DNA of 64,000 nt from Methylibium petroleiphilum PM1 (GTDB lineage: Bacteria > Pseudomonadota > Gammaproteobacteria > Burkholderiales > Burkholderiaceae_C), in NCBI RefSeq assembly GCF_000015725.1, contig NC_008825.1, forward strand, positions 1,736,001-1,800,000. Direction: 5' to 3'. How positions within the stretch are numbered: the stretch's first letter is position 1; each line of letters begins with the position of its first letter. The position numbers and the translations under genes were made by a program. Positions 46,073-54,369 of this stretch are shown here, piece by piece. The notes below the pieces were generated by a model. That model searched no databases and was not told the origin of the DNA. It saw nothing but the letters and a program-made list of their open reading frames with translations.

Positions 46073-47368
46073 TCACTGAGGAAGAAGGCCCAGGGCCTGC
46101 CGCCACGCGGAGATGGCTGCGGCGAGTTCGATGCGGGTGCGCGCGGCCTGGCGTTCGGCCTCGGTGGCCTCGGCCTCGATGCGCAGGCGAGTCGGCAGGT
46201 CGGTTTCGCCAAGGCGGAAGGACTTGTCGAAGAAGCCGCGAGACTCGCGGGCGAGCTGGGCGCGGCGCTCCGCAGCAGCAAGCTGGGCGCGGGAGGCGTC
46301 CACACGGACCTTTGCGGCCTCGCGTTCTGCGATCACACGCTCGCGTTCCAGCGCCAGTTGAGCCTGGACCTCGGTCGCTTCGGCGCGCGCGTTGGCGGTC
46401 CGGGCGTCGTGGCGGGGGCCGCCGCCGAAGGGGATGCGCACGCCCAGCGTGATGGTCTGCTGCGCTGCTTCGCCGAAGGCGCCGCGGTCGCGCGTGGTCG
46501 CCAGCATCAGCTCGGGATTCGCGCGCGACTGTGTCGAGGCCAGCGCTGCGGTCCGCTCGGCGACGGCAGCGCGATCCTTCAGCTCCAGCAGCGCGGCGTG
46601 GGCCTCCATGTCGGTCGCGGCCATGCCGGGGTCGGGCTCTGCCGCGGAGGCCGCCGCTTCGCTCGTCGCTGGCGCGGTTCCAGTCAGCGCCCGCAGATGC
46701 TGCCGGGCCGCTGCGAGGCCGGCTTCGGCCTGGGCCATGTTCGCCTCGGCACTTGCCACGGCGCCGTCGGCCTGGTGCTGGTCGGCGCGGGCTAGGTCGC
46801 CGGCTCTTGTGCGCCGGGCCACATCGGCAGCGATGCGGCGGGTGTTGTCGAGCTGGTCGCGGGCGCTGTCGACTTCGATGCGCGCTCGTTGCCACTGCCA
46901 CCACGCCTCGCGGACGGTCGCGGCAACGCGCAGTTGCGCTGCAGTGGCGCGGCTCTCGATCGCCGCACCTTCTGCTTCCGCGAGTGCTGCGCTCCTGCCA
47001 CGCTCACCGGGCAGCCAGAGCGGCACGGCGACACCGACCTCGAGTTCTCGAGCACCTTGGTTGCGGTTCAGGCGGTCGGTCTTGTTCGAGATTTCCAGGG
47101 CTGCGGGTTCCGGCGTCCAGGCTGTCGCCGCGCTCTGCTGCGCACGCACGGCGTTGCGCCGCGCCTGCAGGGCCATGGCCTCGGGCTGGCGGGCCCAGGC
47201 GGCGTCGAAGACCTGCCGCAGGCTCAGGGAGGCCGCGGCAGTCTGGGGCGCTGCCGGCGCAACCGATGTAGAGGCGGGCTGCGCCTGCACGGCGATGCTG
47301 AAGACGGCCACGGCAGCCGTCGCACCCGCGCGCAGCAGCCTGGCCCTTGTTCGAGTTCTTGGATTCAT
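46073..47368 (-). CDS. czcC: CzcC-type outer membrane efflux protein
   Basis: This 431-aa TolC-family channel starts at ATG 47368 with GGAGC; the frame stays open a little upstream. A signal peptide (RAGATAAVAVFSIAVQAQP) is followed by LSLRQVFDAAWARQPEAMAL, LEVGVAVPLWLPGERG and TLGVRIPFGGGPRHDARTAN, typical repeats of CzcC/NccC-like OEPs. It completes the CzcCBA tripartite pump with the genes downstream. The gap of 143 bases to the upstream CzcI-like gene leaves room for an internal promoter. Confidence 0.9.
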   Translation of the reverse strand: MNPRTRTRARLLRAGATAAVAVFSIAVQAQPASTSVAPAAPQTAAASLSLRQVFDAAWARQPEAMALQARRNAVRAQQSAATAWTPEPAALEISNKTDRLNRNQGARELEVGVAVPLWLPGERGRSAALAEAEGAAIESRATAAQLRVAATVREAWWQWQRARIEVDSARDQLDNTRRIAADVARRTRAGDLARADQHQADGAVASAEANMAQAEAGLAAARQHLRALTGTAPATSEAAASAAEPDPGMAATDMEAHAALLELKDRAAVAERTAALASTQSRANPELMLATTRDRGAFGEAAQQTITLGVRIPFGGGPRHDARTANARAEATEVQAQLALERERVIAEREAAKVRVDASRAQLAAAERRAQLARESRGFFDKSFRLGETDLPTRLRIEAEATEAERQAARTRIELAAAISAWRQALGLLPQ

Positions 47369-47511
47369 CCGATGCTCCAGTGTTGAAAACAACCCACGGG
47401 AGATCGGCAAGCAACGACCAAGAGGTCGCGTCGTGCCTGAAAGCGCCGCACGCTGCGGCGCGCACTCAGGCGCGAACGGGCTTCAGAGAAGGAAGAGACC
47501 CGCCTCGCCGA

Positions 47512-47898
47512 TCAGGCGAGGGGCCGCCACTGAGGGCGTTCGGGTCGGGTCGGTGCGTGCGCACCGCCGGCTTCGTCCAGGGTGGCGCTGGGGTGCGCCG
47601 TCGAAAGCGCGCCGGGCAGGCCCGACGGCAGGGTGAGCATCACGCTGCAGTAGCCGTGGCAGTGACCGCAGTCCAGGTCCATGGCGCCGGGTGCCTTTTC
47701 GCCCGCGGCATCTGCAGTCGCAACCAGGTCCGCAACCGTCTCGGCGTTGCCGATGGTGTCCGCGTGGTGCTGGTGCTCGTGGTGACCGAAGTGCGCTGCG
47801 CCGGCCTGCTCCTCGTGCCCGCAATACGACGCCACGGCCGCCCAGCTGAACTGGAGCGGCAGAAGGGCGAGCAGGACTATGGCGAGAATTCGACGCAC
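47512..47898 (-). CDS. czcI: CzcI-like small exported protein
   Basis: This 128-aa protein is read from GTG 47898 (MRRILAIVLLALLPLQFSWA), no ATG being available. The mature part has CGHEEQAGAAHFGHHEHQHH and a Cys cluster DCGHCHGYC (C-x2-C-x3-C) ahead of a hydrophobic, Pro-rich end. CzcI-family proteins precede czcC in czc operons and modulate metal-dependent induction (known in Cupriavidus). The same layout is seen in the small proteins before the copper genes in this window. Confidence 0.78.
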   Translation of the reverse strand: MRRILAIVLLALLPLQFSWAAVASYCGHEEQAGAAHFGHHEHQHHADTIGNAETVADLVATADAAGEKAPGAMDLDCGHCHGYCSVMLTLPSGLPGALSTAHPSATLDEAGGAHAPTRPERPQWRPLA

Positions 47899-47962
47899 AG
47901 ATAAGAGTCTAGCGGCTACAGGGTTGGCCTCGTCGCCCCCAAGGCGACCGGGCTGTGGGGTT

Positions 47963-48676
47963 TCACCACTTCGAGGCGCGCACACGCGCGACGTTTCGGT
48001 TCATGCGGTGGCGGATGACCCGTTCGTACAGCCAGCGTTTCACGCCCGACAGATTGGAGCCGTGGCGCGCGTAGAAGGCATCGGGGCTGTCGAAGACGCC
48101 GAAGTCGTCGGCGATGCCTTCCTTCTGGATGTAGGCGTCCTGGCCGCGCCAATCGACGCCGGGCGCCGACAGGTCGGGCGTGGCGGCGCCGTAGCCGCAG
48201 AAGCGCCGTGCCTGCGGGAAGCGGCGCTGCAGGCTGGCCAGGTAGGGTGCATCGAGAATGAAGCCTTCCAGCGCGATCCACCGGCCTTCCAGGCTGACCT
48301 CGACCCAGCTGTGGATGATGCGCTGCGGGGCCAGCCAATAGGCGAGGCCGGTGATCGCACCCTTCTGCAGCGGCTTGTCGATCGTGAAGCCGTGGAAGCG
48401 GCAGGGGATGCCCACCGCACGCAGCAAGGCCATCAGCAACGTGCTCTTGGTGTTGCACTGGCCGATGCCGTCGGCCAGCACCCGGGATGCCGGCAGCTCG
48501 TCGCCTTCGTTGTAGCCAAAAGCAATCTCGTTGCGGACGAAGTCGTAGACGGCGCCGATGCGGTCGTAGGGGCTCAGGGTTAGCCAATCGCGACGGGCGA
48601 CCAGTGCCTCAATTTCTGGGTGATGGAGGTCGAGCAGCGGTGACGCAGTCAGCAGGGTGTGCATCGCGTCAGACAT
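47963..48676 (-). CDS. Transglutaminase-like cysteine protein
   Basis: This 237-aa protein has a transglutaminase core: Cys in GIGQCNTKSTLLMALLRAVG, His in IIHSWVEVSLEG, and an Asp in ILDAPYLASL. No signal peptide is seen, so it is likely cytoplasmic. Proteins of this kind are found beside heavy-metal efflux genes in Burkholderiales, but their substrate is unknown. It may be a protease or peptide-modifying enzyme. The start is 12 bases after the CDF gene, so they share a transcript. Confidence 0.82.
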   Translation of the reverse strand: MSDAMHTLLTASPLLDLHHPEIEALVARRDWLTLSPYDRIGAVYDFVRNEIAFGYNEGDELPASRVLADGIGQCNTKSTLLMALLRAVGIPCRFHGFTIDKPLQKGAITGLAYWLAPQRIIHSWVEVSLEGRWIALEGFILDAPYLASLQRRFPQARRFCGYGAATPDLSAPGVDWRGQDAYIQKEGIADDFGVFDSPDAFYARHGSNLSGVKRWLYERVIRHRMNRNVARVRASKW

Positions 48677-48688
48677 GGTGTGGCTCCT

Positions 48689-49321
48689 TCAGGCATGTGC
48701 CGGCACGGGGCGCAGTTCTGCCCGGGCCTGCTGGATGACGGAACGGGCGGCGCTCAGCGCCAGCACGCCCATGACCGCGGCGACGGCAAGATCGGGCCAG
48801 CCGCTGCCGGTGCCGAACACGCCCAGCGCCGCGGCCATCACGGCCAAGTTGCCGATCGCGTCATTGCGGCTGCAAAGCCACACCGAGCGCATGTTGGCAT
48901 CGCCCTCGCGCCAGGCGTAGAGCATCGCGGCGACCGACACGTTGGCCAGCAGCGCCAGGGCACCGATGGCGCCCATCGTCACCGGCTCGGGCACGGTGCC
49001 GGAGGCCGCCGACCAGGCGGCCCGGCCGAGCACGAAGATGCCGAAGGCGCCCATGGTCAGTCCCTTGAAGAGCGCAGCGCGTGCGCGCCAGGTCAGCGCC
49101 ATGCCCAGCACGAGCAGCGAGATGCCGTAGTTGGCGGCATCGCCGAAGAAGTCCACGGCGTCGGCCAACAGCGACACCGAGCCGGCGCGCAGGCCGCCTG
49201 CGAGTTCGATGCCGAACATCGCCGCGTTGATGAACAGGGCCGCCCAGAGCACGCGGCGGTAGCGCGGGCTCTGGCTGGCGGGTGGCGCGGCGCAGCCGTG
49301 GCTGCAGCAGGAGTCGCTCAT
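48689..49321 (-). CDS. Short CDF-family cation transporter (CzcD-like)
   Basis: This 210-aa membrane protein has a Cys/His-rich head (MSDSCCSHGCAAPP) and about six helices. The metal site of CDF pumps is seen as LLADAVDFFGDAANYG (helix 2) and CSRNDAIGNLAV (helix 5). The C-terminal cytoplasmic domain of CzcD-type proteins is missing, so it is about 90 residues shorter than usual, a common form in metal islands. It is the first gene of the minus-strand efflux operon, behind the MerR-type promoter at 49349. Confidence 0.87.
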   Translation of the reverse strand: MSDSCCSHGCAAPPASQSPRYRRVLWAALFINAAMFGIELAGGLRAGSVSLLADAVDFFGDAANYGISLLVLGMALTWRARAALFKGLTMGAFGIFVLGRAAWSAASGTVPEPVTMGAIGALALLANVSVAAMLYAWREGDANMRSVWLCSRNDAIGNLAVMAAALGVFGTGSGWPDLAVAAVMGVLALSAARSVIQQARAELRPVPAHA

Positions 49322-49348
49322 GACGGTCCTTCGGATGTCGATGCCGGC

Positions 49349-49379
49349 ATTTGAAACCCTGTAGCTGCTCCAGAGTCAA
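49349..49379 (-). promoter_or_regulatory. CadR/PbrR-type MerR promoter of the minus-strand efflux operon
   Basis: On the minus strand -35 TTGACT (49374-49379), a 19-base spacer and -10 TCAAAT (49349-49354) are present. The spacer holds CTGGAGCAGCTACAGGG, an imperfect dyad resembling CadR/ZntR/PbrR operators. The regulator gene of that family lies divergently about 410 bases away, behind a YnfA-family gene. Confidence 0.65.
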
Positions 49380-49437
49380 GCGGCTATGCTGCGACTCCCG
49401 CTGGCCGTCACTCCGCGCTGCTCAGGAGCCCCGATCC

Positions 49438-49776
49438 ATGCTCGACTTCCTCCGCGTCACCGGACTGTTCTTCGTCACCGCCGTGGCCGAGATCGTCGGC
49501 TGCTACCTGCCCTGGCTGGTGCTGACGCAAGGTCGATCGGCATGGTTGCTGGTGCCGGCAGCCGCATCGCTTGCGGTGTTCGCGTGGCTGCTGACGCTGC
49601 ATCCCAGCGCCGCGGGCCGCACGTACGCGGCGTATGGCGGCGTCTATGTCGTGGTCGCGCTGCTGTGGCTGTGGCGCGTCGACGGCGTCGTGCCGACAAG
49701 ATGGGACCTCGTCGGCGGCGCCATCTGTCTCGCCGGCATGGCGATCATTGCCCTGCAACCCAGGGCGGCAAGCTGA
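49438..49776 (+). CDS. YnfA family small membrane protein
   Basis: This 112-aa protein has four membrane helices and the family blocks [36 protein letters not shown] and [17 protein letters not shown]. YnfA is related to small multidrug resistance proteins, and its function is uncertain. CAGGAG precedes ATG 49438. It is followed after 14 bases by the MerR-type regulator, so both are probably cotranscribed and divergent from the CDF operon. Confidence 0.9.
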   Translation: MLDFLRVTGLFFVTAVAEIVGCYLPWLVLTQGRSAWLLVPAAASLAVFAWLLTLHPSAAGRTYAAYGGVYVVVALLWLWRVDGVVPTRWDLVGGAICLAGMAIIALQPRAAS

Positions 49777-49790
49777 GGAAGGGGAAGGCG

Positions 49791-50270
49791 ATGAAGATCG
49801 GCGAGCTGGCCCTGGCGGCGCAGACCCAGGTCGAGACCATCCGCTATTACGAGCGCGAGGGCCTGCTGCCGCAGGCGCCGCGCAGCGAGGGCAACTACCG
49901 CATCTACGGGCCCGAGCATGTCGAGCGGCTGGCCTTCGTGCGCCATTGCCGTTCGCTGGACATGACGCTGGACGAGATACGGGTGCTGCTGCGCTTCAAG
50001 GACGCGCCCCAGGCCGAGTGCGGCGAGGTCAACGCCCTGCTCGACGAGCACATCGGCCATGTCGCCACCCGCATCCGCGAGCTTCGCCAGCTGGAGAAGC
50101 AGCTGAAGGCGCTGCGCGAGCAGTGCGCAGGCGTCCACGCGGCGGCGCACTGCGGCATCCTGAACGAACTGGTGCAGGCATCTTCGGCGCCCGCTGGTGC
50201 CGCGCCCCACAGGGCGGCAGCCCGTCACGTGGCGGGCTCGCACACGCGCGGCTCGCGTCGCCAGGGCTGA
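49791..50270 (+). CDS. cadR: Cd(II)/Pb(II)-responsive MerR-family regulator (CadR/PbrR type)
   Basis: This 159-aa regulator starts at ATG 49791 with GGAAGG upstream. The winged helix (MKIGELALAAQTQVETIRYY) is standard MerR. The three metal cysteines of CadR/PbrR are placed as expected: ECGEVNALLDEH, QCAGVHAAAHCGIL. A His/Arg-rich C-terminal tail follows. It probably senses Cd(II), Pb(II) or Zn(II) and activates the CDF/Czc operon at 49349. The symbol cadR is used as a class name; the exact metal cannot be decided by sequence. Confidence 0.88.
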   Translation: MKIGELALAAQTQVETIRYYEREGLLPQAPRSEGNYRIYGPEHVERLAFVRHCRSLDMTLDEIRVLLRFKDAPQAECGEVNALLDEHIGHVATRIRELRQLEKQLKALREQCAGVHAAAHCGILNELVQASSAPAGAAPHRAAARHVAGSHTRGSRRQG

Positions 50271-50498
50271 CGGAACGATCCCGCCAGCGATGCTGGCGAA
50301 CAGTGCAGCGGCATGAAGGCGTGTGGAGGCGGGGCTTGCCGTGTCGACCCACGCTATCACGCCGTTCTCGCCGTCAAGGTCTGCGCGCTCGCCGGGCGAG
50401 CGCTGGCGGCCTGCGGCCGTCTTCGAACCCTGACGGCTGCGCTGCGCCGTGGTGCTCCGGTCTCGGGCCATCCCGCCCGATACAGACCGGAGTTCGCC

Positions 50499-51008
50499 AT
50501 GTCGATGACTTCCACTTCTTCCGCTGTCGATGCGCTGCTGGTGCGCGATGTCGATGGCCAGTACCGTCCTGCGCGTGCCGAGGAGGTGCTGTCGCAGGCC
50601 CGCCGCGTGCTGTCGCAGCGGGTGCGCCGCGGCGCCACGATGTCGTCGCCACAGGCCGTGAAGGACCACCTGCGCCTGGAGATCGGGATGCTGGAGCACG
50701 AGGTGTTCTGCGTGCTGTTCCTTGATGCGCAGCACCGGATCATTGCGCTGAAGCAGATGTTCCGCGGCACGGTGACGCAGACCTCGGTCTACCCGCGCGA
50801 GGTGGTCAAGGAGGCGCTGGCCTGCAACGCTGCGGCGGTGATCCTGGCGCACAACCACCCTTCGGGTGCGGCCGAACCGAGCCGTGCCGACGAGTTCCTG
50901 ACGCAGACGCTGAAGACGGCGTTGGCGCTGGTGGACGTGCGGGTGCTCGATCACTTGGTGGTGGCGGGCGCCGAGGTTCGTTCGTTTGCCGAGCTTGGAC
51001 TGCTCTGA
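50499..51008 (+). CDS. radC: RadC-like JAB-domain protein
   Basis: This 169-aa protein starts at ATG 50499. It has the C-terminal JAB/MPN domain of RadC with the JAMM motif [14 protein letters not shown], and the conserved [14 protein letters not shown]. The N-terminal helix-hairpin-helix of chromosomal RadC is absent, as in copies carried by plasmids and islands. These are often called DNA repair proteins, but no repair function is proven. It marks the start of the element backbone genes after the metal cargo. Confidence 0.9.
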   Translation: MSMTSTSSAVDALLVRDVDGQYRPARAEEVLSQARRVLSQRVRRGATMSSPQAVKDHLRLEIGMLEHEVFCVLFLDAQHRIIALKQMFRGTVTQTSVYPREVVKEALACNAAAVILAHNHPSGAAEPSRADEFLTQTLKTALALVDVRVLDHLVVAGAEVRSFAELGLL

Positions 51009-51062
51009 GCGCGGTGGGGCGCCGGGCGCGCCCCTTGCGTTCTCGCTATTCCGTGGCGTTGA

Positions 51063-51608
51063 TCAGGCGAGCCCGATCCTCCGGATGTCGAGCGCGAAGG
51101 GGCCTGCCTGGCGGGCGGCGATCATCAGGCCGACCTGGCGGATGCGCGCTGGGTCGAGTGGTGGAGCATCGGCAATCTCGTGTCCACGGAAGCTGGCGCG
51201 GAAGTCGGCCAGCGGCAGGCGCAGGGTCTGCCAATCGCTGCCTGCTGGAGCAAAGCCGGCTTGATAGTTCAGGCTGTCGAAGCCGTCGTCGGTCAGCAGG
51301 CTGAGCTTGAACTGCTTCTTGTCGCCGCGTACCTCGAGCAGGCAGGCCGCCGCGCCCGGCAGACCCCGTTCACCCGGGCTGGACCGCACGGAGGCGAAGC
51401 CGCCATGGCGCTCCAGGGAGACGGTGCCCTCAAACACGGCGTGTCCTGCCGGGTCGTGGCGGAGAGTGCTGCGGGAGACGCCGCCCATGACGCGGTCGTC
51501 GATGGCACGCCAGGCGGCCACTGCGACAGGGTTGGCGAATTCGAACAGCAGCGTCGGCACGGCGAGGGTTTCGGGGGTTGCAGGGCTGGGCGCTTCAGGC
51601 GCCGTCAC
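51063..51608 (-). CDS. CIA30-family domain protein in a toxin-antitoxin operon
   Basis: This 181-aa protein has the CIA30 (complex I intermediate-associated 30) beta-sandwich: AIDDRVMGGVSRSTLRHDPA, FEGTVSLERHGGFASVRSSP, and DWQTLRLPLADFRASFRG. Bacterial members have no known role. The start ATG 51608 overlaps the stop of the parE gene (ATGA), so it is the third gene of a parD-parE-CIA30 unit. No signal peptide is evident. Its presence in a toxin-antitoxin operon on an island is unusual and is taken up under findings. Confidence 0.85.
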   Translation of the reverse strand: MTAPEAPSPATPETLAVPTLLFEFANPVAVAAWRAIDDRVMGGVSRSTLRHDPAGHAVFEGTVSLERHGGFASVRSSPGERGLPGAAACLLEVRGDKKQFKLSLLTDDGFDSLNYQAGFAPAGSDWQTLRLPLADFRASFRGHEIADAPPLDPARIRQVGLMIAARQAGPFALDIRRIGLA

Positions 51609-51922
51609 TCATCGGTGCTCAGGATGGCGACGATGTCCTGGCGATCGCCGAGCAGGCGGACGACGTCCAGGTGGTCCGTGGCCTCGAAGTAGAGCCATTG
51701 CATGGGAAAGCCGGTGACGCGCCAGGAACGCAGGCCCGGGATCTCGCACAGCAGCCCCAGGCGGGGCGAGCCCATGCCGGGCATGCGCTCGATCGGTTCG
51801 AGGGCGGCGATGGCGGCGTCGAATATGCGCTCGGCCAGCTCGACACTGCCTTCGTTGGCGTAGTGCCTCGTGGCTTCCAGCAGATCGGCCTCGGCCTGCG
51901 GGCGCAGGTGGGCGCGCTTCAA
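51605..51922 (-). CDS. parE: ParE/RelE-type toxin
   Basis: This 105-aa toxin is read from TTG 51922 (MKRAHLRPQAEADLLEATRH), overlapping the antitoxin stop by TTGA. The ParE/RelE fold is seen in EADLLEATRHYANEGSVELA, RMPGMGSPRLGLLCEIPGLR and FPMQWLYFEATDHLDVVRLL. ParE toxins poison DNA gyrase; RelE relatives cut mRNA. The GRRSWRV-type segment (RSWRVTGFP) favours ParE. The 3' end overlaps the CIA30 gene by 4 bases. Confidence 0.88.
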   Translation of the reverse strand: MKRAHLRPQAEADLLEATRHYANEGSVELAERIFDAAIAALEPIERMPGMGSPRLGLLCEIPGLRSWRVTGFPMQWLYFEATDHLDVVRLLGDRQDIVAILSTDE

Positions 51923-52170
51923 CGTGGCTTGCCCAGGGCCTGCTTCTTCAGCTGGGCGGCGCGATGGGGGGTGAGCTCCTGGCCGGGGCCGGAGTTCAGG
52001 CCCTCTTCGATCAGCTCGCGCAGGCGCTTCTTCGCCTGCTCTTCCTGGTCGCGGCGGATCAGCTCGCGCAGGTACTCGCTGGTGTTGCCGTACTGGCCGG
52101 AGCGCACGCGTTGATCGACATAGTCGCGCATGGCTTCGGGCAGGGCGAAGCTCATGGTGTTGGTACTCAT
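51919..52170 (-). CDS. parD: ParD-type antitoxin
   Basis: This 83-aa protein starts at ATG 52170 (MSTNTMSFALPEAMRDYVDQ). A ribbon-helix-helix domain with RVRSGQYGNTSEYLRELIRR is followed by a toxin-binding tail (ELTPHRAAQLKKQALGKPR). It should neutralise the downstream ParE and repress its own promoter; a palindrome lies 20 bases upstream of its start. Confidence 0.92.
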   Translation of the reverse strand: MSTNTMSFALPEAMRDYVDQRVRSGQYGNTSEYLRELIRRDQEEQAKKRLRELIEEGLNSGPGQELTPHRAAQLKKQALGKPR

Positions 52171-52189
52171 GGCCGCAATGCTGCTTGCG

Positions 52190-52207
52190 ACTATCAATAG
52201 TTGTCAA
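52190..52207 (-). promoter_or_regulatory. parDE promoter/operator
   Basis: On the minus strand a perfect TTGACA (52202-52207) is followed at once by the 12-bp palindrome ACTATTGATAGT (52190-52201). A ParD dimer bound there would block RNA polymerase. No good -10 box is evident. Confidence 0.45.
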
Positions 52208-52304
52208 GAGCTTCCGTGCCCTCGTGGTTCACACACCGGAGCAGGGCGCTTCCGCCGCAGGACTCAGTTCGATCGGATGTGCTGCCGGCACCGCTGCCCT
52301 TCGG

Positions 52305-52718
52305 TCAGGACGGCAGATCCTCCGTTTGCATCAAGGCTTCGATCAACGGGCAGTTCACCTTGCGCTTCGTGGTCGCGCAGCGACTCACCAGTTCCTGCAA
52401 GGCTCCTTCGAGCACCCGCAGGGCCTGCAGGCGTTGCCGCACGTCTGCCAGCTTGTCCTCGCCGATCTGGCGCGCTGCCGAGCATCCCCGACCATCGTCG
52501 AGCGACAGCAGCGCCTGCACGTCATCGAGGGTGAACCCCAGCGACTGGGCGCGCTTGATGAACCGAAGCCGGGTCAGCGCCGGTGGCGCATACCTACCGA
52601 TGCCGCCAGCCGGGCGGTCGGGGACAGCCAGCAGCTTGCGACGCTGGTAGTAGCGGACCGTCTCGACGTTGACCCCCGCCGCTGCAGCGAGCTGGCCAAT
52701 CGACATCTGTTCTCTCAT
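52305..52718 (-). CDS. merR: Mercury-responsive regulator MerR
   Basis: This 137-aa regulator starts at ATG 52718, 8 bases after GGAG; a Met at 52706 is an alternative. The helix-turn-helix (MSIGQLAAAAGVNVETVRYY) is followed by the three Hg(II) cysteines: GRGCSAAR, SRCATTKRKVNCPL. It represses and, with Hg(II), activates the divergent mer promoter at 52723. Length is slightly shorter than in Tn21 MerR (144 aa). Confidence 0.95.
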   Translation of the reverse strand: MREQMSIGQLAAAAGVNVETVRYYQRRKLLAVPDRPAGGIGRYAPPALTRLRFIKRAQSLGFTLDDVQALLSLDDGRGCSAARQIGEDKLADVRQRLQALRVLEGALQELVSRCATTKRKVNCPLIEALMQTEDLPS

Positions 52719-52722
52719 GGGC

Positions 52723-52753
52723 TTGACTCCGTACTCAGGTACGTACCTAGACT
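52723..52753 (+). promoter_or_regulatory. mer operator/promoter
   Basis: -35 TTGACT (52723-52728), a 19-base spacer and -10 TAGACT (52748-52753). Within the spacer CCGTAC-TCAG-GTACG is the dyad bound by MerR. Its layout matches Tn21/Tn501 mer promoters. Confidence 0.85.
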
Positions 52754-52782
52754 AGCGCGGATCCAAGTTGACAGGAACCTGC

Positions 52783-53133
52783 GTGTTACGACCCTGGACC
52801 ACATCCGGCTCGATGCTGAGCGGCGTTGCCGCCGCTATCGGCGCATCGGCCTGCTGCGCCGGGCCGCTGCTGCTGGTGGTACTCGGCATCGGCGGCGCCT
52901 GGGGTTCGCGGCTGGTGGCCCTGGAGGCCTACCAGCCGTACTTCATTGCAGCCGCGCTGACCTTCTTCGGCCATGCCTTCGTCAGGCTCTACCGCGCGCC
53001 GGAGAACTGCGAGCCCGGCGAGGCCTGCGCGGCCCCGGCCGTGCGCCGCAGGCAGCGCGGCATCTTCTGGGTCGTCGCGGTCGCGGCCGCAGCCCTGATG
53101 TCCTTTCCCGTGTATGCGCCGCTCTTCTACTGA
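52783..53133 (+). CDS. merT: Mercuric ion transport protein MerT
   Basis: This 116-aa inner membrane protein is read from GTG 52783 with AGGAA upstream; a TTG at 52768 would add five residues. Three membrane helices are seen, with the first-helix Hg pair in GASACCAGPLLLVVLG and the loop cysteines in ENCEPGEACAAP. MerT takes Hg(II) from MerP and passes it into the cytoplasm for MerA. No merA is in this window, which is noted under findings. Confidence 0.93.
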   Translation: MLRPWTTSGSMLSGVAAAIGASACCAGPLLLVVLGIGGAWGSRLVALEAYQPYFIAAALTFFGHAFVRLYRAPENCEPGEACAAPAVRRRQRGIFWVVAVAAAALMSFPVYAPLFY

Positions 53134-53142
53134 GGTGAACCC

Positions 53143-53427
53143 ATGAAGCTCGTCCCAATCCTGATGGCTGGCCTGCTCGCGTCTGCCGGAACCGCGGCTG
53201 CGGGCTCCCGCACCGTCACGCTGGACGTGACCAAGATGGACTGCGCGGTGTGCCCGATCACCGTCCGCAAGGCCCTGGAGAAGGTGCCGGGCGTCGAGAA
53301 CGCCAAGGTCGACTTCAAGAGCAAGCGGGCGATCGTGGCGTTCGATCCCGCGAAGACCTCGCCAGAGGCACTCGCGCGGGCCACGGCCGACGCGGGGTTC
53401 CCTTCGTCCGTGAACCAGGGTCAGTGA
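53143..53427 (+). CDS. merP: Periplasmic mercury-binding protein MerP
   Basis: This 94-aa protein has a signal peptide (ILMAGLLASAGTAAA) and an HMA fold with the metal motif MDCAVCPITVRKALEKVPGV (MDCAVC instead of the common MTCAAC). It captures Hg(II) in the periplasm and delivers it to MerT. It is 9 bases after merT. Confidence 0.94.
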   Translation: MKLVPILMAGLLASAGTAAAGSRTVTLDVTKMDCAVCPITVRKALEKVPGVENAKVDFKSKRAIVAFDPAKTSPEALARATADAGFPSSVNQGQ

Positions 53428-53428
53428 G

Positions 53429-53650
53429 GTGGGCGCGATCGTTCTTCAGTCTGTCGTGACCTGTCCGCAGTGCGGCCATGCGAAGGAGGAAACGATGCCG
53501 ACCGACGCCTGCCAGTGGTTCTACGAGTGCGAGCGCTGCAAAGTGGTGTTGCGTCCGAAGGCGGGCGACTGCTGTGTGTTCTGCTCCTTTGGCACCCACA
53601 AGTGCCCGCCGATTCAGGCGGATGGATCTTCGTCGTGCTGTTCGCGCTGA
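53429..53650 (+). CDS. GDCCVxC-domain protein
   Basis: This 73-aa protein is read from GTG 53429, 1 base after merP. It contains the defining motif AGDCCVFCSFG plus further cysteine pairs CPQCGH, YECERCK and a CC before the end. Members are found after merTP in betaproteobacteria and bind Hg or Zn presumably; some are selenoproteins, but here all positions are Cys. Function is unknown. Confidence 0.88.
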   Translation: MGAIVLQSVVTCPQCGHAKEETMPTDACQWFYECERCKVVLRPKAGDCCVFCSFGTHKCPPIQADGSSSCCSR

Positions 53651-54369
53651 GCGTCTCGTTGGCGACCTGAGGCGGTGATCCGCACTGCGCGGCCTGTGCC
53701 ATCGGCGTCGTTGTCGCTCGAGTTCGAGGTAGTGGTCTCCCGGTCCCGTTGGATGCATGGCAATGCCTCCGGGCGAGGTGTCGTTGGCCCGCCACGTTGA
53801 GATTGATCGATTCGAGCGCGGCCGATGTGCAGCAGCGGGTGCATGCAGGTCCTGGTGGGCCTGGGCGTCTCCCCGCTGTGCGGGGCCGGGCTGTCGCGCT
53901 GCGCGTCGAGCCGCCGGGGTACCGGCGTCTCGCCCCTGACGGGCTTCCATCCCTGACGCAACGCGGTCAGGCCGGCAGAGCCGGCTGAGACACGCGGCGG
54001 CCCTTTCCCGTGCCCGGGGATCGCGGGCCCTGTTCCCTTCACGCTGCGCGTGAACGAGGCCCGCTTGGCGAACTGACCGGCTTGCAGGTCGCTGCGCTCG
54101 GTGCGGCGCCGGCCAGATCGCCACCCCGGTCACCCGCCATGCCCGGAGCCGGGCCGCTGAATGCCGCAAGGCAGACAGATGCTCGCAGCGGCTCGACCGC
54201 CGCGCCATTCGCTGCGCTCGGTGGCACGTCGGCCGCAGAGCCGCCGCTGCTCGTGATCTTTCGGTCGGCTGCGCGGCAACCGCTGCGCCAGGCAAGCTGG
54301 CACATCGGCCGCGACGCTGCGCCGCCCGGGGGGAGGGGGCAGCCCGTGCGCCAGTCGTCCCACCGCGCT
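53651..54369. other. Non-coding stretch between mer genes and the hairpin cluster
   Basis: About 720 bases without a credible gene. The open frames here have no ribosome binding sites and repeat-like Arg/Pro-rich composition typical of GC-rich non-coding DNA. A 15-base direct repeat TCGCTGCGCTCGGTG occurs at 54089-54103 and 54209-54223, exactly 120 bases apart. It could be a decayed remnant of a longer mer operon. Confidence 0.5.

Noticed and set aside
50499-51008. RadC-like gene as a chromosomal repair gene marking the island end
   Set aside because: It lacks the helix-hairpin-helix part, and more element-type genes (ssb-like, DUF932, stb) follow it.
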